The notes beneath the pieces were generated by a model that worked only from the letters and a program-made list of their open reading frames with translations, did not search any database and was not told where the DNA came from. This document shows, piece after piece, positions 57,301 to 64,000 of a stretch of 64,000 bases of DNA. The first letter of the stretch is position 1. The number at the start of each line of letters is the position of its first letter. A program made the translations under genes and the position numbers. Origin of the DNA: Amyloporia xantha (lineage: Eukaryota > Basidiomycota > Agaricomycetes > Polyporales > Adustoporiaceae). Location of the stretch: the NCBI GenBank assembly GCA_036971615.1, contig JAYKKR010000011.1, forward strand, positions 558,001-622,000. Reading direction: 5' to 3'.

Positions 57301-58669
57301 GTCCAGTGGCTAACACTTGGGATTGGTTTCAGAATTCATGACCATCTACTAGGAAACGAGGATTGGATGGAAGATCTGCACGCTGCTGACGTGATATTCG
57401 TTGCAAGCCATTCGCAAGGTTGCATCATTGCTACACATCTCTTAGATCGACTACTCCGGGATGGTCACATTCTCACTTCACGTAGTGTGGATGTACTCGC
57501 GCGGACTGCTGCAACGATCGCGCCTGGTAGCCCCTCTCTTTCGACAACCTCAGGCGCAGAGAATCTGCTTCTTAGCCCTATGCGGGATACATCTCGGGCC
57601 GCTTCGTTATTTAGGCACAAGCTCGTTGTTGCAGCCGTACATTCAGGTAAGCTATACTCTGCTTATAGTTTGATCTGTTTCCGACATCATGTCGACTCGC
57701 TAGTACTTTGAGAACGCTGCTGCGCGCGAATTATTCGAGTTTCAGGTATGTGTTTGGCCACTTTAGAGCTGACCCATGTTTCTGATACCGTGGTAGAATA
57801 CCGAATCACGACTCTCAAAGAACTACGTCAGGGCACTGAATAATGTTATGGATCATGGTGTAAATTTTCTGTGCCCATGCATACATGATTTCATGCTCAT
57901 ATTCTCGCAGACAAAAGCAGTCTATATTGCTTCACTCAACGATCAAGTTGTTCCGATTTATTCTGGTCTCTTCACTGCCGCTTCTCATCCCCGGATCCTA
58001 CGCGCTCTGTATATCGACGCTGATGCATACCAGTACGCCGCTCATTGATTACACCGGATATCAGACGCTCAACGAATCTGATCGGCCTTCTCTGTAGTTC
58101 ATCAGACTTTCTCTCTAATCTCCTCGTACTGCTACTTCGAGTTATGAACTCCGGACTTTCCGACGGAGGTTTACTGAACCATCTCTCGGAAGCTACAGCC
58201 GGAACGCTCAGCGGAGTGGGCCATTCAACCGTATATGAGGAGCCGGCAACTTTTTCGTGAGTCGAGACTCCTTTTGATGTCAAAATGACACAGCTCACAT
58301 GGCCGGATAAGTTTGGCGGTGAAGTATTTCTTCTTGACGACCGACGGCGAGAGCGAAGATGCCAGCCTCAGCGTGGGATCCTTCAATGCGGTGATTGAGC
58401 AAAATGACTACGAGGTGAGGCCGCTCCTCGAGATCGTATCGCAACTGGATAACTAATACCTTCATCACATCTTAAAACAGATCCCATGGGCCCTTCGTGA
58501 CATGATTGCAGATCAGAGGGTTGCACACTTCTTCGCGCGAGAGTTTGCACAGCTTCGAGATGCGTTCGATGACTGGCAGCCGAAGACTACAATTCTTCGA
58601 GACGTGAAAAAGAAACTGCAGCCGATACAACGCCTCACTTCTTTCACTCCTTCTGTCAGCAAACTCTGA
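54350..58669 (+). CDS. YML020W-type alpha/beta-hydrolase protein, large
   Basis: Thirteen exons (54350-54722, 54772-55449, 55507-56997, 57047-57075, 57115-57275, 57333-57492, 57554-57646, 57704-57745, 57797-57859, 57911-58032, 58098-58256, 58312-58414, 58481-58669) give about 1220 residues. The first ~800 are disordered, with short Trp motifs (SSWWDYVGWGG, SAWYSPWAWYP). The conserved part starts at NLVLPTWEDVFLSPP and GCRVVVIGVAGWSPG. It then has a lipase-like nucleophile elbow ASHSQG, then CFLALCGIHLGPLRYL, VYIASLNDQVVPIYSGLF (catalytic Asp region), and the tail SNLLVLLLRVMNSGLSDGGL to GHSTVYEE. This matches the fungal family of yeast YML020W, of unknown substrate. An apparent frame change near 57530 is resolved by an ordinary 61-nt intron (57493-57553). 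The exon 4/5 border could also be read with a 60-nt intron ending at 57135. The gene is intact and is a native neighbour. Confidence 0.88.
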
Positions 58670-58980
58670 GCATGTTCCTGCTTCAGCATTATCTTCCACT
58701 CTGCACACACGGACCCTCAGTTTCCACGCATACCGCAATTCCTCACACTCTCACAACTGTTGTACCAGTTAGATCACGCAATCTGATACTGATATATAAG
58801 CTCTACGCTACATCTGTTAATCGATACAAGCCAAATGGAAATTTCAGGACAGCTCGCGCGATGAGGGTGAGAAAGTGGATCCCTAGTCTCGTAACCAGAC
58901 GTTCTAGGAGGGATCGATCCTAAGAGGGAGGAGGAGGGGGGAGTGGGGGAGTTGCCACATAGCACGTGCAGTATTACCAT
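58670..58980. other. Spacer left of the small inverted-repeat element
   Basis: Contains a purine-rich run (58921-58950) and no gene. Confidence 0.5.
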
Positions 58981-58983
58981 AAT

Positions 58984-59592
58984 AGGTGTCGGAGAGCGAA
59001 AAAACCATACACCAAGTGTAGTGCTGCCGTGAGGTGAGGTACCTTGAGGCTCAAGGTGGCTTGAGGTGGTTCGGAATCTCGGCTTGCCACCTCAAGGTAC
59101 CTTGAGGTGGTTTTTCCTTGAGGTACCTCGAGGTAATTGATGGCCGAGCACCCAAGGTAAATGGTCACGTTATCTCATCGTCACGAGCGCGGCTACCGGT
59201 GACAACGCTCGTGAGCTCTGGCGAATTCAGTACCTCAAGTGAACAGTGGCATGTCCTATCCCTAAAATTTGTTTTTAAATGCATATTAAAGTTCAACTGT
59301 ATTTTGTATATGTTCTGAAGCAAATAATCCATGAATAAACTATCTACAGCCACTCTGAACAGTTTTCTATTACAGTTGGTCGCGCAGCCACCACATCCTG
59401 ATCAGGGGAGAGTGACTCTGGTCGGCTTTAGCCGGTCACCTCAAGGTACCTCAAGGTAAATTTCAGCCACCTCGAGGTAAATGAGGTGAACGTCGGAGTT
59501 ACCTCGAGGCGACCTTCACCTCACCTCACGGCAGCACTAACCAAGTGGGATCGGTCACCATCGGTGCAGGTGTTTTTCGCTCTCCGACACCT
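58984..59592. mobile_element. Non-autonomous inverted-repeat element (MITE), 609 bp
   Basis: Both ends start AGGTGTCGGAGAGCGAAAAA in inverted orientation (20/20). A second shared block (GTGCTGCCGTGAGGTGAGGT) lies about 35-60 bp further in. The interior carries many copies of the motif CTTGAGGTACC and its complement. The element is flanked by AAT at 58981-58983 and 59593-59595, a 3-bp target duplication. No coding capacity is present. Three-base duplications occur in CACTA and PIF/Harbinger families. The terminal AGGTG does not match CACTC, so it is not a derivative of the giant element. Confidence 0.8.
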
Positions 59593-59595
59593 AAT

Positions 59596-61118
59596 CCGGT
59601 ATCCCTGCACGTGATCCACCTAGAGGTATTATCAACTCCAAGTTCAATGGTGACGTGTTCAAGTCGGGATATGCAATTACAAAACGAAGACAGCTGTATG
59701 CCGTGGTTAACAAGGCAACCGACAGCAGGATATCTGAAGATATTCTCAAGGAGTAACAATCCCCGACAGTGACTACTATCCCGTAGTGGTGATTGAGATA
59801 GCAACGCAGTTGAAGACCGTTGAAATATCAAACTCGATCAAGCTGGTCAAGATATTCATCCTACGCGGCCTCTATCGTAACAGAGTACCGCCCCGTCAGC
59901 CGATCAATGACGAGAATAACTGACTTCTCTCAAGTCGCTGGATGTGAGCATTTTCGTGAACTGTAAGACGAGCGTGCTGCCAGCAACTGCTAGGAGTTTC
60001 AATCATGAATGAACGATGCAGTCGAATCTTCCGCGAGACTGCTCGTGTGCGGAAGTAGCGATCCATATGGGCGATGTCGTCATTAAATGAAGGATGTGCC
60101 TGTTCACCATCAGGGTTTGATCAGCCTAAGGCACAACGCACAGGTGACAGGACACGACCGAATTTTCGGCGTACAATCAAAAGAGCACAGCAACCTTAGG
60201 ACGCCGGGGATCGTGCATCCGTCGCATTGATTTGAGACATGGAGCATCATATTGCTCCAAGGCTGAACGACATACATGCTGGAAGGGTGAGACATGCCGT
60301 GTCACGAATGGAAAGCTGCTTCTGTACCGCATGAGAGAGACCAATTCCATCTGATAAAAACATCCTTCTTCCAATGCATCATCTGTCAACTTAGGCGTTT
60401 CTGCGGAGAGAAAACTGTCCTAGGAGAGAAGAGGAGCGACGAGTAGCTTCTTGCATTGGATAAAGAATTACGTCAAGCAATGATACCCACGGATCATGAT
60501 ATGCCCCCCACGGATCAATTTGAATAGACGTAGCAATGCCCTGTGTTTGGTTAGTCTCCTGCGCACTTGATGAGATACTCCCTGAAGACTTACCTTTTCC
60601 AAGACATTGCGATTCCTCCGCACTTTGATGGATTTCCACTCGCCCTTGACAAATGCCGTAAGCTGCTACATGATCAAAAGCGACCAGAGATGCCTGAACT
60701 TCGATCATGTTCTCGGCGCGGAGTGCCTTGGCAGCTGTTGAACTGGAAGATACCTACTAGGTATTTCCCACCGTGTACATGAACACCGGTTATTTATGGA
60801 GCGGGTCTCACGGACGGGACGCCCATGAAACAACGGCCACACAGTAATTCACCGGAACAGCTTAGCTTTAGGCTAGACACATTTGGAGGCGAATCTGATA
60901 TGGCTATCCGTGAACATGAGAACCGTCCGAGAAGAGCAGCTGATTATGGTCTCCAGGTACTTCGTACTGCAAACTCGCCACGTTGCGAAATAGAGCTAGT
61001 GATCAGTGAATATGGGCGGAGAACATATGAAGACAGTTAAATAGCTACGTCACTTGGCTTCATTGACGGGTTGTGGCCTTCAACCTGACGATAAGGAGAG
61101 TGTCCTGTAGACGCTGAG
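59596..61118. other. Unassigned stretch with weak coding signals
   Basis: A minus-strand frame at 60391-60708 starts MIEVQASLVAFDHVAAYG and is 105 codons without a match. Plus-strand frames at 60567-60782 and 60825-61040 also lack features. None could be spliced into a longer protein. One small hypothetical gene here is possible but not supported. Confidence 0.35.
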
Positions 61119-61865
61119 ATGCCTGCGCCGACACCTGCTTACTCAGGAATGACTTGTCCAGTCCTGGGACATGTGTGAGTATATCTGTTGACACCCCCAT
61201 TAACTCCGACGCGACTTCGAGCGCTGACCCTTGTCCAGTAATCTCATGGTGGATACCTTCATAGCGAATGCAAATGCAGAGGAGTGAGTCGGGGCCGTGA
61301 AACTTTGCGAGTGAACACTGACGAAAGTCTTGTTTCCTTCATTGTCAGCTTACGTGCAATTATCCGAGGCACGCTAGCAGCAAGTCCCCCCGCCGTGGCA
61401 GCATCACTGACAGCAACGGCAAGGCGAAGGCTACTGCAGACCAAGGCTACTGTGCCTCCATCACCCGATGAGCTGTTTGTAAAGGGAACTATTGATGGCG
61501 TGAGAGTCCCTACAGCTGGGCTGACGAAAATCTTGGCTCGAATACGTGCCCTATACGGTGCTGGGTTGGGATTCGCAAGTCTAAGAGTGCTAGCCGCAGT
61601 GGTGAGGGCCACATATGGAGCTCGTTGGGAGGAGGGAAGCGAGCTTGAAGGCATCCTCGCATCAATCGACGCAGATATCAGCCAAGCAATCCAAAGTTCG
61701 CGAGAAGAGCTGGATAGTGGTAGGGAAACGGACATGGAGGCCGCTCGGACGGCAGTTAACGAGCTGCGATCAGTAGTGAGGGAAAGTCGCCGACTCGTGG
61801 ACTGTGGCAGCGGAGGATATCCCTTCGAGCAAGGGGCGATTGCACTGGATTTCTGGAAATTTTAG
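61119..61865 (+). CDS. Conserved fungal protein of unknown function
   Basis: Three exons (61119-61174, 61239-61283, 61349-61865) give 205 residues. Features resembling a widely conserved fungal protein, as I remember it: DTFIANANAEDLRAIIRGTL near the N-terminus, LTATARRRLLQTKA, a Ser/Pro loop, ILARIRALYGAGLGFASL, then RVLAAVVRATYGARWEEGSE, IDADISQAIQSSREEL, and the closing YPFEQGAIALDFWKF. It is soluble, mostly helical, without transmembrane segments or catalytic motifs. Both introns have strong GT-AG borders and the phases fit. The gene appears intact. I know of no assigned function for this family. Confidence 0.75.
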
Positions 61866-64000
61866 TTACTTACGTGTGATATTTACGAATGTATACAGCT
61901 TTCTGGGCACACTCCGAGCACGCCTGATAGTCGTTACCATACCACTGAGGACTCAACTCCGAGTCCTCGTGGAGGTGAGCAGCTCCTAAGTCATTGCATA
62001 CCGCCCGGAGATTGATGAGTCGTAGGGAGATACTTACGGGATGAGACTGGGAGGACTTTGTCCATACATGAATATTCTTTCCCATTTGACGGATGGGATT
62101 TTTCATTACTGTCAGGACTTGTTCCGTGAGACGACTGTTAGGTACACTGTTGAATTTGGCCCATTTTCAATGCACGGCCAAGATTAAAAGGACCCGAGCC
62201 TTCCGCTGCCATGATGTCGTAGAGGTTGGTAGTACAAGGTGTGCGAGGCTGCGAGGTGCCCGTTCTTGAACAGTTACTTGTCACGTGCCACGGCGACTAT
62301 TCTCGATCTGTAGATCGAGCGGGAGCAGATTCAACTCAAGTTTGCTTCCGCCTCCTATGTTTTGCCTCGATTGCAACAGTCCGACTTGTTATGTTTCGTC
62401 TTTTGTCGACCGCACAACTCTATGCGCTGCGATATGACAGTGTTATCAGTGCTACACTGGACAGTAGTACGAAGAGACGCGCATACAGTTATGATACTGG
62501 AATGGCACTATGCTAATGTATCTTGTGCAGGCCTCCTGGATAAATTGTCTGATGGGCGTAGTAAGTGTAGTTTTCAGCACGTTCTGGGAGGGCCCACGCA
62601 TATCGGGCATAGGAGATGCAGGTGTCCTTGCGGCAGGATTAACTCAGCGGTCGTAACAAAATTTTCACGCTGAATCCAGACGCGCACGGGATCGTGGCTT
62701 CACAGCTATTCAGTCAATGGATCCGGAATGGATCCTATTTTTGAGGTGGAATAACTCGTTGAGGAGTCCGAGTATTTGTATCCACCCCAAGATGAGTATC
62801 AATCCAATTAGAAGTTGTCCAAGTGGTTGAGATATTTCACGTGAGTGTGACGTTCTGGAAATATCTCACATCACCGGCACCCGCAGATCTAGCTTTGACC
62901 TCATGGTGACATGATACTATTGTGGCTTTCTCGACGTCTTGACATTGAAACAGAGTATTCGTCTATCAGTGTCTCATTCTTCTGGGGGCGATTGTGAAGT
63001 CATACACGCGGGCAATAAGGTCGGAATGTATCGGGGCATGGTAGCAGGTCTTCAGTACGTCTACCCGTTAAAGTACATCATTGTGCGGGTGTTTCACGAC
63101 AAGTTATCTAGGTTTCTGATCTTTGCGGACCCCGTCAATATTAATGCAAATTGGCAGAGATGAAATATCTCAACGCTGCCATGTAAGTTGATCCGACAAT
63201 TCGGAGTCTTGATGCATATTGTAACAGAAACGAGGCGCTTCGCCTATATTCTTCCATTGAAGCTTCTCCATTGCATGCGCTTACTCTGGAGTCATACGGC
63301 CAACTCTAGAACCAACATTAAAATGTAAGGCTAATAGTCTATGTAGGAGCTACTGTCATCTTTCTGCCACACGTTCTGCAGCAGTGCTCAAGATATTTCT
63401 TCGCATCCAGAACGGGTTTGGCACGAGCGGTGGTTAGACTACAACCCGCTCATTTTCCCCGTTCAGAGTTTTTTCCTATTATCCGCTGGACAGACCGCTG
63501 GACAGACAAAATGCGTAGGAAAGCCGCTCACACCCACTCAGTCCAATGGCACTCGCATCCATTGTGCAGCGGTTTGACGTTTGCATCGTGGATGGATGTG
63601 GCAAGGGTATGTGGTTTCAGGAATCGCGAAACCATTTCACGTTCCAGAAAGACGCTCTTCCTGTTGTTTTGACACCACATCTATCCCCGTAGGAATATTT
63701 GTCGTATTTTCTTCTCTTGACGATGCATCAGTGGACTCAAGCCTCATATATTTGCCTTTTCTAGAGCACGACAAGGTATCACGCCATCATCATTAAATTC
63801 GAGTGGATGTGGACTATCCAGGTTATGTCGCGACTGTCCAGTTTCCATAAGCTTCCCCGAGCGTCTTGAAATTAAGTTAGCGCCATTCGTCGGTGCGGGA
63901 GTCATTCCGACGTCCTTGACTGAGATGGACGCAACGTTCCCACTTCCTGGTAGTTCCACCTGGGTGAGTGTCTGTGGACTCTGCTTCGAAATGGTAATCA
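61866..64000. other. Right end of the window, no supported gene
   Basis: Frames of 60-100 codons are scattered on both strands. A minus-strand frame at 63744-63959 (ELPGSGNVASISVKDVGMTP) could be the last exon of a gene entering from beyond the window, because a plausible acceptor (CACCCAG) precedes it. I cannot confirm this. Confidence 0.35.

Noticed and set aside
57481..57560. Apparent frameshift in the YML020W-type gene
   Set aside because: A normal 61-nt intron (57493-57553) joins the two frames in phase, so the gene is intact.
1..64000. CRISPR arrays, bacterial operons or plasmid features
   Set aside because: Spliced genes, an intron-containing tRNA without encoded CCA, and HET, SUN and Ctr families show a eukaryotic fungal chromosome. 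The short repeats seen are coding or subterminal repeats without spacers.

Overview
The window is nuclear DNA of a filamentous basidiomycete, almost certainly an agaricomycete. The support is dense genes with many 45-80 nt GT-AG introns, a basidiomycete-type sesquiterpene synthase, a HET-domain gene, a Tnp2-type transposase and multicopy mushroom protein families. All gene models are my own splicing by eye, checked by reading-frame continuity.

Left flank (1-15.7 kb): a secondary-metabolism and HET neighbourhood rich in broken genes. It has a sesquiterpene synthase with a 1-nt frameshift (671-1971), a HET-domain gene with an in-frame stop (2647-4287), an intron-containing tRNA-Gly(GCC) (4423-4527), an intact four-helix membrane protein (5561-6290), an isopenicillin-N-synthase-like 2OG oxygenase with a nonsense codon and a frameshift (6998-8579), and a degraded stretch. 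Two intact genes follow: a TLDc/OXR1 protein (10911-12758) and a Ctr copper transporter (14431-15176).

Central block (15706-51819): what looks like one giant DNA transposon of about 36.1 kb. It is bounded by long terminal inverted repeats (about 0.84-0.89 kb) whose outer ~325 bp appear identical. Each repeat starts CACTC, carries a TTTCC-rich segment and then an AAGTC-type subterminal array, and the element is flanked by the 3-bp direct repeat CCC. It encodes an apparently intact 1389-aa Tnp2-type (CACTA-like) transposase and about 13 cargo genes. Most cargo proteins have membrane anchors, coiled coils or long disordered regions. Two are recognisable inner-nuclear-membrane proteins: a HEH/MAN1-Src1 C-terminal protein and a SUN-domain protein. 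Others are a coiled-coil protein with a C-terminal membrane anchor, a WD40 protein with a C-terminal anchor, a pair of paralogous helical membrane proteins near the two ends, and a 1946-aa repeat-rich protein ending in a domain resembling a multicopy agaricomycete family. I propose this as a cargo-carrying giant transposon with a nuclear-envelope gene set; it is the most interesting object in the window.

Right flank (51.8-64 kb): the element sits 67 bp upstream of a ferric reductase gene. The uninterrupted locus therefore had a copper transporter next to a metalloreductase, a sensible metal-uptake pair now split by 36 kb. Next come a large YML020W-type alpha/beta-hydrolase protein (54350-58669), a 609-bp non-autonomous inverted-repeat element with TSD AAT (58984-59592), a conserved fungal protein of unknown function (61119-61865) and poorly coding sequence to the window end.
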